DNA from: Natronospira proteinivora
GTDB lineage: Bacteria; Pseudomonadota; Gammaproteobacteria; Natronospirales; Natronospiraceae
Assembly: GCF_024170465.1 (NCBI RefSeq)
Contig: NZ_JALJYF010000002.1
Coordinates: 1,108,501 to 1,172,500, forward strand
Reading direction: 5' to 3'
DNA length: 64,000 nucleotides
The position numbers were made by a program, and so were the translations under genes. Shown piece after piece: positions 42,525-52,407 of this stretch. The notes below the pieces were generated by a model. That model made no database searches and had not been told where the DNA came from. It saw nothing but the letters and a program-made list of their open reading frames with translations. The first letter of the stretch is position 1. Each line of letters starts with the position of its first letter.

Positions 42525-44987
42525 CTAGCTATGAGCTGGAATGCCCGGCAGGGGTTGGGTGCCCAGTTCATCGCTGTCGAAGTCGTCCACGGCGATGATC
42601 TCGGTCACCAGGGCGTCATAGTCCAGCAGCTGTTTTTCGGCCTCTCTACTGATCACGCTCAGCTCGGCCGCCTTGCGGTATTGATCGGCGGTGGGGGCGT
42701 GATCGATCTTGCCGGCCTTGACCGCTTCCCGCACTTGCTTGTCCAGGGGTTCCATGGTCTCGGCCTGCTTGAGCGCCTTTTCCAGCAGCCCGATGGCGGT
42801 GTCTTCACCGCCCCGGAAAACAATCTCGGTTAGCCGGTCCCGGCTGGGGCCGTCGCTTATCAGCCGTTCGGCGATCTCATTGCCCAGGGCATCGCTGGGA
42901 GCGGAGAAACTGCGGCCCCGAGGAAAGACCAGCCAGCGCAAAAGCCCCGGCACAAGACGCCCGGGGAAATTGCGAAGCAGGCTGTGGAGCTGCTCCTGAA
43001 GCTTGTAGAGCAGGTCCCGGCAAGCCCATTCCACGAAGGGCAGGTCTTCCTTTGGTCGTCCCAGGTCTTCGTAGCGCTTGAGCACCATGGAGGCCAGGTA
43101 CATGTAACTGAGCATGTCGCCCAGACGGGCGGAGATGCGCTCACGCTTCTTGAGCGAGCCACCCAGGGTCAGCATGGCGAAGTCTGCCATCAGGGCAAAG
43201 GCGGCGCTGAAGCGGGCAATATGCTGATAGTAGCGGCGGGTCGGTCCCTTGGGTGCTGCCGTACCTCGGGCCCGGCTCAGGCCCAGCCAAAGGGAGCGGA
43301 CGGCGTTGCCCATGGTGAAACCCAGATGCCCGAACAGGGCCTGGTCATATTCCCGCACGGCCTTGGCCGGGTCGGTTTCCCCGGCGGCATGAATCTGAGG
43401 CAGGACCCAGGGATGACAGCGCATGGCGCCCTGGCCAAAGATGATCATGTTGCGGGTCAGGATGTTGGCTCCTTCCACGGTGATGGCAATGGGGATGCTC
43501 TGATAGCCCCGGGCCAGGCTGTTGCGTGGGCCCATGCAGATGCCCTTGCCGGCCTGAATATCCATGGCATCGTTGCCCACCACCCGGGCCATTTCGGTGA
43601 TGTGATACTTCATGATGGCGCCGGCCACCGGCGGTTCCTCGCCCTCGCTGATGGCGGTGGCGGTGACCCGCCGGGCGGCCTCCATGGTCCAACCAAACCC
43701 GCCCATGCGGGCCAGCACCTCGGCAATACCCTCGAAGCGGCCGATGGGCATGCCGAACTGACGGCGAACTCGGGCATAGGCGCCGGTGGCGGCGATGCCG
43801 GCCAGGGAAGCGCCGGCGGTGTTGGAAGGCAGGGAGATGGCCCGGCCCGCGGACAGGCATTCCATCAGCATGCGCCAGCCCTGGCCGGCCATGGCCGGGC
43901 CGCCGATGATGAAGTCCAGGGGGATGAAGACATCCTCGCCCTCGGTGGGCCCGTTCTGGAAGGGGATGTTGAGCGGGAAATGGCGCCGTCCAGTGGTGAC
44001 CCCGGGCAGGTCGGTGGGGACCAGGGCGGCGGTGATGCCGTAATCCTTTTCATCCCCCATCAGCCCGTCGGGATCCAGTAGGCGAAAGGCCAGGCCCAGC
44101 ACCGTGGCCACCGGCGCCAGGGTGATGTAGCGCTTCTGCCAGTTCAGGCGGATACCAGTGACGGTCTCGCCCTGCCATTCTCCCTTGCAGACCACGCCGG
44201 TGTCGGTCAGGGAGGCGGCATCGGAGCCGTTGCGCGGCCCAGTCAGGCCAAAGCAGGGGATCTCATCGCCGCGGGCCAGTCGCGGGAGATAGTGGTTTTT
44301 CTGTTCATCGGTGCCGTATTTCTCCAGCAGCTCACCGGGCCCCAGGGAGTTGGGGACTGCGATCAGGGAGGCGGCCGTAGGGCTGCAACCGGCCACCCGG
44401 GTGAGCACTTCGGACTGGGCCAGGGCCGAGAATTCCAGGCCGCCATAGGCCTTGGGAATGATCATGGCGAAAAAGCCCTTTTCCTTGATAAAGCGCCAGG
44501 CCTCGGGCGGCAGGTCGGCCCATTCATGGGTGATTCGCCACTCATCCAGCATGCCGCAGAGTTCATTGACCGGCCCATCCAGAAAGGCCTGTTCCTCTTC
44601 GCTGAGTTGGCTCTTGGGGAGTTTGAGCAGCTCTTTCCATTGCGGCCGGCCGGAGAACAGTTCCCCCTCCCACCAGACCGTGCCTGCTTCCAGGGCTTCC
44701 CGTTCCGTATCCGACATCTCCGGCATGACCCGCCGGAAACCGGCCAGGGCCGGGCGGCTGATCAGGGCCCGGCGCAGGGGGGCGATGTTGAGCAGCCCGG
44801 CCGCCAGCAAAAATATCCCCCAGCTAATGACCAGACCCACACCGGCTTGCGCGGTGATCAGCTGAGCCGCGGTATAGGCCACCAGCACGCCACCCAGGAC
44901 AAGGGTCGCGGTGATCAGGCCGGCGCCACGGTAAAGCAAAATGAATGTCAGGGTGATGAGAAGCAGGCAGGTAATGGCAGTCAGCAC
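42525..44987 (-). CDS. fadE: Acyl-CoA dehydrogenase (FadE type)
   Basis: An 820-residue membrane-associated acyl-CoA dehydrogenase of the long bacterial FadE group (E. coli FadE has 814), catalysing the first beta-oxidation step. Seen: three hydrophobic segments in the first 75 residues, then the dehydrogenase domains with PKAYGGLEFSALAQSEVLTR, CFGLTGPRNGSDAASLTDTG, and a FAD-binding FGQGAMRCHPWV near the middle, plus the extra C-terminal helical domain. The GTG at 44987 is preferred because AGGAG lies 7 bases upstream; the ATG at 45044 gives an implausible basic leader. Confidence 0.93.
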   Translation of the reverse strand: MLTAITCLLLITLTFILLYRGAGLITATLVLGGVLVAYTAAQLITAQAGVGLVISWGIFLLAAGLLNIAPLRRALISRPALAGFRRVMPEMSDTEREALEAGTVWWEGELFSGRPQWKELLKLPKSQLSEEEQAFLDGPVNELCGMLDEWRITHEWADLPPEAWRFIKEKGFFAMIIPKAYGGLEFSALAQSEVLTRVAGCSPTAASLIAVPNSLGPGELLEKYGTDEQKNHYLPRLARGDEIPCFGLTGPRNGSDAASLTDTGVVCKGEWQGETVTGIRLNWQKRYITLAPVATVLGLAFRLLDPDGLMGDEKDYGITAALVPTDLPGVTTGRRHFPLNIPFQNGPTEGEDVFIPLDFIIGGPAMAGQGWRMLMECLSAGRAISLPSNTAGASLAGIAATGAYARVRRQFGMPIGRFEGIAEVLARMGGFGWTMEAARRVTATAISEGEEPPVAGAIMKYHITEMARVVGNDAMDIQAGKGICMGPRNSLARGYQSIPIAITVEGANILTRNMIIFGQGAMRCHPWVLPQIHAAGETDPAKAVREYDQALFGHLGFTMGNAVRSLWLGLSRARGTAAPKGPTRRYYQHIARFSAAFALMADFAMLTLGGSLKKRERISARLGDMLSYMYLASMVLKRYEDLGRPKEDLPFVEWACRDLLYKLQEQLHSLLRNFPGRLVPGLLRWLVFPRGRSFSAPSDALGNEIAERLISDGPSRDRLTEIVFRGGEDTAIGLLEKALKQAETMEPLDKQVREAVKAGKIDHAPTADQYRKAAELSVISREAEKQLLDYDALVTEIIAVDDFDSDELGTQPLPGIPAHS

Positions 44988-45265
44988 GGTATTTCTCCTG
45001 CGGGTCGGGAAAGGGGACCGATTCCGGCTATGGTTAAGCCACATCGGTACTGCTTTAAAGGGCGATAAGCGGCCGCCCGTTCAGAGCTCACTATAGTTTG
45101 GCCCGGTGGGGGAGGAAAGCCCTGTGGTGGCAAGCCCTCGTAGACCGGGTACAAGCGGGATTTGGTGTATATGTCGAAGGCGGCAGGGTCGAGTGCCTCG
45201 TCTGGTCTACTAGGTTTGCGCGGGTTCCTCCGGTATATTCTGATCTTTTTCCTCCGGGAAGGACT

Positions 45266-46081
45266 ATGAATCAGCGTTCGGGACGGCATCGTGACCAGGA
45301 CTATTCAGCCTATCTGGCTACAGCCCGGCGGGCCGTGGCGGCAGCAGCCCGGGTAATGGCGGACGCGGTCCAGGGCCCCCGGGACGTTCGCATCAAGGCC
45401 GATCAGACACCGGTGACCGAGGTGGATCTGGCGGCCGAGCGTGCCATTGTCAAAGTGATTGCCGAGGATTGGCCTGCGCACGCCATCTGGAGCGAGGAGC
45501 AAGGGGCAGGGGATCTGGCCGCCGAATGGCTGTGGTTGATTGATCCCCTGGATGGGACCCGCAGCTTTATCCGGGGGACGCCCTTCTTTTCCACCCAGGT
45601 GGCCTTGATGCACCGGGGGCGATTGGTGCTGGGTGTTTCCCATGCACCGGGTTTTTCCGAAACCGCCTGGGCCATGCAGGGGGGCGGGGCCTTTCTCAAT
45701 GATGAGCCCATTTCGGTGAGCGAGACAGGAGGCTTGCGGGATGCCACCCTGTCCACCGGCAATCTGGCAAGCCTGGCGGCCCGGCCCCGTGCCTGGGCGG
45801 ATTTCGGACGTCTGGTGAGTCAGGTGGAGCGAATCCGGGGTTATGGTGATTTTTGTCACTATCATCTGCTGGCCCGCGGCGCCCTGGATGCGGTGCTGGA
45901 ATCGGATGTGAATATTCTGGATGTGGCCGCTTTGGCGGTCATTGTGGAAGAGGCCGGTGGCCGTATGACTCAGTTGGATGGACAGCCGTTGGGTCTGGGC
46001 AGCCGGGATGTTCTTGCCAGTAACCGGCGGCTGCACGACACTCTGCGCCGCCGGTTGCCATGGGATGGAAAGGACCAATGA
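45266..46081 (+). CDS. Inositol-monophosphatase-family phosphatase
   Basis: A 271-residue magnesium-dependent phosphatase, IMPase/FIG family. Seen: SEEQG with the metal-binding Glu, DPLDGTRSFIRG carrying the Asp pair and Gly-Thr, and a C-terminal VNILDVAALAVIVEEAGG with the last Asp. It could be histidinol phosphatase (HisN), a PAP phosphatase (CysQ) or SuhB-like; FIRG and the SEEQ motif fit the histidinol-phosphatase branch, not proven. The ATG at 45266 follows GGGAAGGA; the longer frame back to 45098 is not used. Overlaps the PhzF-like gene by 4 bases. Confidence 0.85.
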   Translation: MNQRSGRHRDQDYSAYLATARRAVAAAARVMADAVQGPRDVRIKADQTPVTEVDLAAERAIVKVIAEDWPAHAIWSEEQGAGDLAAEWLWLIDPLDGTRSFIRGTPFFSTQVALMHRGRLVLGVSHAPGFSETAWAMQGGGAFLNDEPISVSETGGLRDATLSTGNLASLAARPRAWADFGRLVSQVERIRGYGDFCHYHLLARGALDAVLESDVNILDVAALAVIVEEAGGRMTQLDGQPLGLGSRDVLASNRRLHDTLRRRLPWDGKDQ

Positions 46082-46881
46082 CAAGACTGCCCATCTTTCA
46101 GGTCGATGCCTTCAGTGATCAGGTCTTCGCCGGTAATCCGGCGGCCGTGGTGCCGCTGCCGTCCTGGCTGCCGGAGGTAACACTTCAAGCCATCGCGGCG
46201 GAGAACAATCTCTCCGAAACCGCCTTTGTCATGGCGGATGGTCATCGTTGGCAGATCCGCTGGTTTACCCCCTCCCGGGAGGTGGATCTCTGCGGGCATG
46301 CCACCCTGGCCTCGGCCTGGGTAATCCAGCAGGAGTTCGGCTTGCAGGGCCAGGCCATTGAATTCGACTCGGCCTCCGGCCCCTTGACGGTCAGCAATGA
46401 TGAAGCCGGCCGACTGGTACTGGACTTCCCGTCGCGTCCCCCGGTGCCGGCCGATACCGCGTTGCGGGCCGAATTGACCCAGGCACTGGGGGAGGAGCCG
46501 GAAGTCGTGATGCAGGCTACCGATGTGTTGGCGGTGTATCGCCAGATCGAGAGCATTCAGCGCATGCAGCCGGATATGGCCGCCATGGCGGCGCTTGACG
46601 CGCGCGGGGTGATTGTTACCGCACCGGGGCGGGGCTGCGATTTCGTCTCCCGCTTCTTTGCCCCCAAGGTGGGGGTGCCGGAGGATCCGGTGACCGGTTC
46701 GGCCCACTGTACCCTGATTCCCTACTGGGCCAAGCGCCTGGAGGTAACCCGCCTGCACGCCCGGCAGGTTTCCAAGCGGGGCGGGGAGCTGTTCTGCCGG
46801 GCCCTGGGGGATCGGGTCCAGATTGCCGGTCATGCCAGCCTTTACATGAGCGGGGTCATTCAGCTGCCGGATGAGACCTAA
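46078..46881 (+). CDS. PhzF-family isomerase/epimerase-like protein
   Basis: A 267-residue PhzF-fold protein. Seen: FQVDAFSDQVFAGNPAAVVP at the N-terminus with the Phe-Gly-Asn-Pro signature, NLSETAFV with the conserved Glu, RWFTPSREVDLCGHATLASA, and in the second half SRFFAPKVGVPEDPVTGSAH. The fold binds small acids and often isomerises them; no phenazine genes are near, so the substrate is unknown. Translated in an ATGA overlap with the phosphatase gene. Confidence 0.88.
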   Translation: MTRLPIFQVDAFSDQVFAGNPAAVVPLPSWLPEVTLQAIAAENNLSETAFVMADGHRWQIRWFTPSREVDLCGHATLASAWVIQQEFGLQGQAIEFDSASGPLTVSNDEAGRLVLDFPSRPPVPADTALRAELTQALGEEPEVVMQATDVLAVYRQIESIQRMQPDMAAMAALDARGVIVTAPGRGCDFVSRFFAPKVGVPEDPVTGSAHCTLIPYWAKRLEVTRLHARQVSKRGGELFCRALGDRVQIAGHASLYMSGVIQLPDET

Positions 46882-46887
46882 AGAGGC

Positions 46888-47547
46888 TTAGTCGGCGCTC
46901 AGTCGCATCACCGGCCAGGCCCGCTCACGGGCAATGGCTGCCAGTGCAGGGTCGGGGTTGACCGCTACCGGGTGGCCGACTGCCTCCAACAGGGGCAGGT
47001 CATTGTGGGAGTCGGAATAAAAGCAGGCTTCCGCCAGTGATTCGGTCTGCCCGTTCAGCCAGTCCCTGAGTCGAATCAGCTTACCGTCCTGAAAACAGGG
47101 TGTGCCGCTGACCTCGCCGGTGAATTGCCCCGCCTGGACCTCCGGTTCTGTCGCCAGTAGATGATTGATTCCGAAAAGCTGGGCAATGGGTTCGGTGACG
47201 AAGCGGTTGGTGGCGGTAATGATCAGCGGTGTCTCTCCCTGCTCACGGTGGTGGTCCACAAGCTTTAGGGCATCCGCGCCGATACGCGGCATGATTTGCT
47301 CTTCCAGAAAGTCGTTGCGCCAGCTTTCCAGCAGGTCCCGAGGATGTTCGGCCAGGGGTTGAAGGGCGAAGCGCAGAAATTCTCGGATATCCAGATCACC
47401 GGTCTTGTAGCGCTCATAAAAGCGATCATTCTCCCGGCGGTACCAATCCCCATCCACCAAGCCCCGGGCAATCAGAAATTCCCCCCAGAGATAATCGCTA
47501 TCGCCGTCCAGCAGGGTATTGTCCAGATCAAACAAGGCCAGCTTCAT
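46888..47547 (-). CDS. HAD-IB family phosphatase (SerB-like)
   Basis: A 219-residue HAD hydrolase of the phosphoserine-phosphatase-like subgroup. Seen: [14 protein letters not shown] with both catalytic Asp, a helical cap (about residues 20-85), ITATNRF (the Thr site), and [16 protein letters not shown], the final acidic motif. The ATG at 47547 begins the motif; the longer frame is rejected. Genes of this subgroup often lie next to rppH, as here, where the two diverge. Substrate not known. Confidence 0.85.
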   Translation of the reverse strand: MKLALFDLDNTLLDGDSDYLWGEFLIARGLVDGDWYRRENDRFYERYKTGDLDIREFLRFALQPLAEHPRDLLESWRNDFLEEQIMPRIGADALKLVDHHREQGETPLIITATNRFVTEPIAQLFGINHLLATEPEVQAGQFTGEVSGTPCFQDGKLIRLRDWLNGQTESLAEACFYSDSHNDLPLLEAVGHPVAVNPDPALAAIARERAWPVMRLSAD

Positions 47548-47749
47548 GGTATCCGGGCTCCGCCGTGAAAGGGGCGACATTGTCAACGATCTCCGTGCTG
47601 CTGTCATGGGGGCGGGGCCGGTGACAGGGCAAGGATTCCAGCGCCGAAGGCAGGGAATCGCCCTTCGCCCATTGCCCCGCCTGCTCCGCTGTGGAAGAAT
47701 CACTGTCATACGGAACCCTAGGGGTTCCCCTGACTTACGGAGTCTTATC

Positions 47750-48295
47750 GTGATTGATCGCGACGGATTCCGGCCCAATGTCGGCATTATCCTTTGCAAC
47801 GATGTGGGCCGGGTGTTCTGGGCGCGCAGGATCAACCATACCGGGTGGCAGTTCCCTCAAGGGGGTATCCAGCAAGGCGAAAAACCGCACGATGCGTTGT
47901 ATCGCGAACTGGAAGAGGAAGTCGGTTTGCGGCCGGAGGATGTGTCGGAACTGGGACGTACCCGGGGATGGTTGCGCTACCGCCTGCCTCGCCGCTTCAT
48001 ACGGCGTCACCAGACGCCCGTGTGTATCGGCCAGAAGCAGATCTGGTTTCTGCTGCGACTGGTGGCCAGTGAATCCCGTGTCGATTTGCAATTGAGCCAC
48101 CATCCCGAGTTTGATGCCTGGCGCTGGGTGGATTGGTGGACCCCCCTGGAGGGCGTGGTCTTCTTCAAGCGACGGGTCTATGAGCGCGCCCTGCAGGAGC
48201 TGGCGCCCATGGCCTTTCCCGAAGGCCGGGCCCCGGCCCCGCCCGAGGGGGTCAAGCCCCTTCCGCGGCGGGCCCGGGGTGGGCGGGGGGCATAA
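47750..48295 (+). CDS. rppH: RNA pyrophosphohydrolase
   Basis: A 181-residue Nudix enzyme that removes pyrophosphate from the 5' end of transcripts and starts RNase E decay. Seen: [17 protein letters not shown] and WQFPQGGI just before a full Nudix box (about residues 38-60, including RELEEEVGL), and [10 protein letters not shown] typical of RppH. GTG start with GGAG upstream at a normal spacing. The C-terminal 20 residues are Pro/Arg-rich. In relatives a ptsP gene often follows; here the iron genes follow instead. Confidence 0.94.
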   Translation: MIDRDGFRPNVGIILCNDVGRVFWARRINHTGWQFPQGGIQQGEKPHDALYRELEEEVGLRPEDVSELGRTRGWLRYRLPRRFIRRHQTPVCIGQKQIWFLLRLVASESRVDLQLSHHPEFDAWRWVDWWTPLEGVVFFKRRVYERALQELAPMAFPEGRAPAPPEGVKPLPRRARGGRGA

Positions 48296-48313
48296 TGACT
48301 CGCGCTTCCAATT

Positions 48314-48332
48314 GGGAATAATTCTCATTATC
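48314..48332 (+). promoter_or_regulatory. Fur box before fbpA
   Basis: GGGAATAATTCTCATTATC matches the 19-base Fur consensus at 14 of 19 positions, including the whole right half TCATTATC. It lies 42 bases before the fbpA start, the expected place for iron repression. Confidence 0.75.
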
Positions 48333-48373
48333 ATGTGCATTCTCGATTTCGTAATGCACTTGGAGAATGGTTT

Positions 48374-49396
48374 ATGTCTGTCCGAACCACGGCCTTTGTG
48401 GCCGCATTGACCTGTTTGATGGCGCTTCCGCCGCTTTCCCAGTCGGTTTTCGCGGACGATGGGGAAGAGGTGGTGGTGTATTCCGCGCGCCAGGAACACC
48501 TGATCAAGCCTCTGTTCGATCGTTATGAAGCCGAGACCGGGGTTCGAGTTCGCTATACCACCGGCGATGCCGGTCAGCTCCTGCAACGCATTGCTTCGGA
48601 AGGACGACGCACGCGGGCCGATCTGCTGCTGACCGTGGATGCCGGTAATCTCTGGCAGGCCGCGGATCGGGACCTGCTTGCCCCCGTTGAATCCGCGATG
48701 CTGGAGGATAATATTCCGGACCACCTGCGGGACCCCGAGGGACAGTGGTCTGGCCTTTCCCTGCGGGTGCGCACCATGGTTTATCACCCGGATCGTGTGG
48801 ACCCGGAAGAGCTGAGCAGCTATGCGGATCTGGCTGATGAGCGTTGGGAAGGGCGGCTTTGTCTTCGAAGCTCGCGCAAGGTCTACAATCAGTCGCTGGT
48901 GGCCATTCTGATCGAGGAGCACGGCGCCGAGCGAACCGAGGAAATCGTGCGCGGCTGGGTGGATAATCTCGCCGCCGATCCCTTTTCCAGTGATACCCAG
49001 GTGATGGAAGCGATACTCGCCGGGCAGTGCGATGTGGGTCTGGTGAACAGTTATTATTACGGCCGCTTGCTGGATCAGGATTCGGATCTGCCACTGGAGA
49101 TCTTCTGGGCCAATCAGGATGAGAACGGGGTGCATGTGAATATTTCCGGGGGGGGTGTGACCCGTCATGCTGGTAACCCCGAAGGTGCCCGGGCCCTGCT
49201 GGAGTGGATGAGTGAGCAAGAAGCCCAGGCGATGATGGGGCGGATGAACTTCGAATATCCGGCCAACCCCGACGTGGCGCCGGATCCGCTGGTGTCCTCC
49301 TGGGGGACGTTCAAGCAGAACGATATCAATGTCCGCCAGTCCGGGGCCCGCCAGCGGGAAGCGGTCATGCTCATGGATCGAGCGGGTTATCGCTAA
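48374..49396 (+). CDS. fbpA: Ferric iron ABC transporter substrate-binding protein
   Basis: A 340-residue periplasmic iron-binding protein (FbpA/FutA type). Seen: signal peptide (AALTCLMALPPLSQSVFA), EVVVYSARQEHLIKPLFDRYEAE at the mature start, DLLLTVDAG, and NSYYYGRLL, whose tyrosine pair coordinates ferric iron in this family. The ATG at 48374 gives a normal leader. A Fur-box-like site lies upstream and the permease and ATPase genes follow directly, giving one transport operon. Confidence 0.92.
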   Translation: MSVRTTAFVAALTCLMALPPLSQSVFADDGEEVVVYSARQEHLIKPLFDRYEAETGVRVRYTTGDAGQLLQRIASEGRRTRADLLLTVDAGNLWQAADRDLLAPVESAMLEDNIPDHLRDPEGQWSGLSLRVRTMVYHPDRVDPEELSSYADLADERWEGRLCLRSSRKVYNQSLVAILIEEHGAERTEEIVRGWVDNLAADPFSSDTQVMEAILAGQCDVGLVNSYYYGRLLDQDSDLPLEIFWANQDENGVHVNISGGGVTRHAGNPEGARALLEWMSEQEAQAMMGRMNFEYPANPDVAPDPLVSSWGTFKQNDINVRQSGARQREAVMLMDRAGYR

Positions 49397-49399
49397 GGC

Positions 49400-51115
49400 A
49401 TGCCAAACCGGGGCCCAACAGCCGTAGTGGAAGGTATTGCCCGGCGTTGGGCCCGCCGACGCCCGCTGTCCGGTACCGTTTTAGCCTGGCTGATCGCGTT
49501 GCCGGTCCTGTTGCCGCTCTTGCTGGTCAGCGCCAGTCTGTTCGCGGCGGAAACCGAGGTATGGGTGCATCTACGCGAGCAGGTTCTGGCGGAGGTCATC
49601 ATCAACACCCTCTGGCTGGTGGCGGGTGTGGCGGTGGGGACCGCTTTGCTGGGCACGGCCCTGGCCTGGTTGGTGGCCACCTGTGAATTTCCCGGCCGTC
49701 GCTTCTTTGCCTGGGCCTTGTTGCTGCCCATGGCGGTGCCGGCCTATGTGATGGCCTTCGTTCTGATCGGCCAGCTGGAGTATGCCGGTCCCGTGCAGAC
49801 GGCTCTGAGGGCCTGGTGGGGTGAGGACGCCGGTCTGCTCCCCATTCGCTCCCGTGGCGGGGTGATGATTGCTCTGGTGCTGGTGCTCTATCCCTATGTC
49901 TATCTGATTGCTCGAAATGCCTTCACCACCCAGGGAGCCCGGGCCCTGGAAGTGGCCCGCTCATTGGGGTTGTCTCCCTGGGCCGGCTTTTTTCGGGTGG
50001 CACTGCCGCTGGCTCGTCCCTGGATCGCGGCCGGGGTGATGCTGGCCATGATGGAAACCCTCGCGGATTTCGGCACCGTGGCGGCCTTCAATTACGAAAC
50101 CTTTACTACCGCAATATACAAGGCTTGGTACGACCTCCAGTCCATTGAGGCGGCCATGCAGCTTTCCTCCATTTTGGTAGTGGTGGTGCTGCTGGTCCTG
50201 GTGCTGGAGCAGCTTTCCCGGCGCCGGACCCGCTACACCGGGACCGGTGCCGGTGTGCCGCGGCGGTTTCCCCTGCGTGGCTGGCATCGTGCCGTTGCCA
50301 CCGGCCTTTGTGGTCTGACCCTGATGCTGGCCTTTGTCATCCCGGCCATTCAGTTGCTGTTCTGGGCCGCGGGCAATTTGGGTGATCTTGATCATCGCTA
50401 CTGGGGGCTGGCGGGCCGCTCGGTGGGCCTGGCCGGCATGACAGCCATGCTGGCGGTGACCCTGGGCTTGCTTCTGGCCTATGCCACGCGGCGATCCACC
50501 GGGCTCTGGGCCACCATGGGTGCCCGTGTCGCCACGGTCGGTTACGCGGTGCCCGGCCCGGTGTTGGCGGTGGGCTTGTCGCTGCCGCTGATCTGGGTGA
50601 GTGGCTGGCTGCAGGCGGGGGCTGACTGGATGCTGGGTGAGGACGCCATCATCATCGCCCTGCAGGGGACCGTACTGGGGCTGGTGGCCGCCTATATAGG
50701 GCGTTTCCTGGCCGTTGCCCATAACCCCGTCCAGGCCAATCTGATGCGGGTTTCCCATACCCTGGATGATGCCGCTCGTGGCATGGGGCTGGGGCCGCTG
50801 GGGGTTATTAGCCGGGTGCATTTCCCCCTGGTCCGGGGTGGCTTGTTGACGGGGGCCATTCTGGTTTTCGTGGATGTCATGAAGGAAATGCCCATCACGC
50901 TGATGTTGAGGCCCTTCGGCTGGGAAACATTGGCCTTGCGCATTTATGAAATGACGGCCGAGGGCCATTGGGAGCGGGCCGCCCTGCCGGCCGTGGCCCT
51001 GGTGCTGGTGGGGCTGATACCGGTTATCATGCTTACCCGGCGTCTGGATGCCCCCTCAGGGCCGTCCCACAAGCCGCTTCCTCAATCAGCCCGCGAGGCC
51101 GTTCATGCTGCTTGA
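49400..51115 (+). CDS. fbpB: Ferric iron ABC transporter permease
   Basis: A 571-residue fused permease with two BPD-type halves, the usual design for FbpB. Seen: about 12 hydrophobic segments, two EAA-type loops: RALEVARSLGLSPWAGFFRV in the first half and DDAARGMGLGPLGVISRVHF in the second. These bind the ATPase. It starts 3 bases after fbpA and overlaps fbpC by 11 bases. Confidence 0.93.
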   Translation: MPNRGPTAVVEGIARRWARRRPLSGTVLAWLIALPVLLPLLLVSASLFAAETEVWVHLREQVLAEVIINTLWLVAGVAVGTALLGTALAWLVATCEFPGRRFFAWALLLPMAVPAYVMAFVLIGQLEYAGPVQTALRAWWGEDAGLLPIRSRGGVMIALVLVLYPYVYLIARNAFTTQGARALEVARSLGLSPWAGFFRVALPLARPWIAAGVMLAMMETLADFGTVAAFNYETFTTAIYKAWYDLQSIEAAMQLSSILVVVVLLVLVLEQLSRRRTRYTGTGAGVPRRFPLRGWHRAVATGLCGLTLMLAFVIPAIQLLFWAAGNLGDLDHRYWGLAGRSVGLAGMTAMLAVTLGLLLAYATRRSTGLWATMGARVATVGYAVPGPVLAVGLSLPLIWVSGWLQAGADWMLGEDAIIIALQGTVLGLVAAYIGRFLAVAHNPVQANLMRVSHTLDDAARGMGLGPLGVISRVHFPLVRGGLLTGAILVFVDVMKEMPITLMLRPFGWETLALRIYEMTAEGHWERAALPAVALVLVGLIPVIMLTRRLDAPSGPSHKPLPQSAREAVHAA

Positions 51116-52184
51116 ACTGGAACAGCTGCGATTGTCTTATGGCGACCATGAAGTCCTGCGGGGGCTCACCTTGCACCTGACTCGGGGGCAGATTGGTTGC
51201 CTGCTGGGGCCCAGCGGCTGTGGCAAGACCACCGTCCTTCGCGCCATTGCCGGTTTCGAGCCGGTGGACAGTGGCGAGGTGCGGATTGATAACCGGGTGT
51301 TCAGTCAGCCCGGGCGGACGGTACCGCCGGAACAGCGTGATATTCGCATCGTCTTTCAGGACTACGCTCTCTTTCCCCATTTGAATGCCCGGGACAATGT
51401 GGCCTTCGGCCTGCGCGAAGGACGCAAGGCGGATCGGCGGGCACAGGCCGAGGAAATGCTGTCCGCCGTCGGCTTGGCCGACGCCGTCCGGGCCCAGCCC
51501 CATGAGTTGTCCGGCGGACAACAACAGCGGGTCGCGCTGGCGCGCGCACTGGTGGCCCGCCCGCGATTGATCCTGCTGGACGAGCCCTTTTCGAATCTGG
51601 ATGTGGAGCTTCGGGAGCGGCTGGGCATCGAGGTCCGTTCCCTGCTCAAGGCCTTCGGCGCCACCGCCCTGATGGTGACCCATGACCAGCAGGAAGCCTT
51701 CGCGGTAGCGGACGAGGTGGGGGTCATGAATGAGGGGACCCTGCAGCAGTGGGATCGGCCCTATAACCTCTATCATCGCCCCGCCAACCGATTTGTTGCC
51801 GACTTTGTCGGCCAGGGGGTCCTGATTCCAGGCAGGGTGGCCGAGCCGGGCAAGGTGGACATCGAGCTGGGCCGTCTGGAAGGGCGCTTGATCACCGATG
51901 TTCGACCGGGCACCGATGTGGATGTGTTATTGCGGCCCGACGACATCATTCATGACGATGATGCCCCCATGACGGCCGAGGTTCGCTACAAGGTCTTTCG
52001 GGGGGCCGAGATTCTTTATACCTTGCGCCTGGATAGCGGTGACCGGGTCCTGGCCCTGGTACCCAGTCACCACGACCACCGCATTGGTGAACAGATCGGC
52101 ATTCGCCTGGACACCGAGCATATCGTAGCCTTTCCCCGTGGCGAGGCCCGCGGCGAATACTGTCCCACCGAACTGTTCAGCTAG
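51105..52184 (+). CDS. fbpC: Ferric iron ABC transporter ATP-binding protein
   Basis: A 359-residue ATPase that powers FbpB. Seen: Walker A GPSGCGKTT at residues about 34-42, Q-loop VFQDYALFPH, signature LSGGQQQRVALARAL, Walker B LILLDEPFSNLD, switch His in VTHDQQEA, and a C-terminal TOBE domain (about residues 245-359), all standard for the FbpC/CUT-like group. The ATG at 51105 lies within the end of fbpB, giving coupled translation. Confidence 0.94.
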   Translation: MLLELEQLRLSYGDHEVLRGLTLHLTRGQIGCLLGPSGCGKTTVLRAIAGFEPVDSGEVRIDNRVFSQPGRTVPPEQRDIRIVFQDYALFPHLNARDNVAFGLREGRKADRRAQAEEMLSAVGLADAVRAQPHELSGGQQQRVALARALVARPRLILLDEPFSNLDVELRERLGIEVRSLLKAFGATALMVTHDQQEAFAVADEVGVMNEGTLQQWDRPYNLYHRPANRFVADFVGQGVLIPGRVAEPGKVDIELGRLEGRLITDVRPGTDVDVLLRPDDIIHDDDAPMTAEVRYKVFRGAEILYTLRLDSGDRVLALVPSHHDHRIGEQIGIRLDTEHIVAFPRGEARGEYCPTELFS

Positions 52185-52320
52185 CCTATCCCGGCGGGTG
52201 TTCAGACCCGCGATGCCTTTCCTTCCTGGTTCCAGCTTGGCCCTGATTGTCATTGGGAGGGTGGTTCTGACTCGCAATAGAAAAGAATAATTCCAAAACA
52301 CCACTACCTCTATTGCAAAC

Positions 52321-52339
52321 GATAACCGTTCTCATTTAC
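52321..52339 (+). promoter_or_regulatory. Fur-box-like site before the TonB-dependent receptor
   Basis: GATAACCGTTCTCATTTAC agrees with the Fur consensus at 12 of 19 positions. It lies 69 bases before the receptor start, in an AT-rich stretch of the 223-base intergenic region. Confidence 0.55.
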
Positions 52340-52407
52340 ATTACCACCTCCGATCGCGGGCGCCCCCGATTTCACGCATCGTTGCTTCGTTCAAAAAGGA
52401 GTTTTTC

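Noticed and set aside
47735..49219. 494-codon frame antisense to rppH and fbpA
   Set aside because: Spans two well supported genes and an intergenic Fur site; no protein family is recognisable.
52194..52211. Hairpin GCGGGT/ACCCGC after fbpC as a terminator
   Set aside because: The stem is only 6 bp and the following bases are not a T-run; too weak to annotate.
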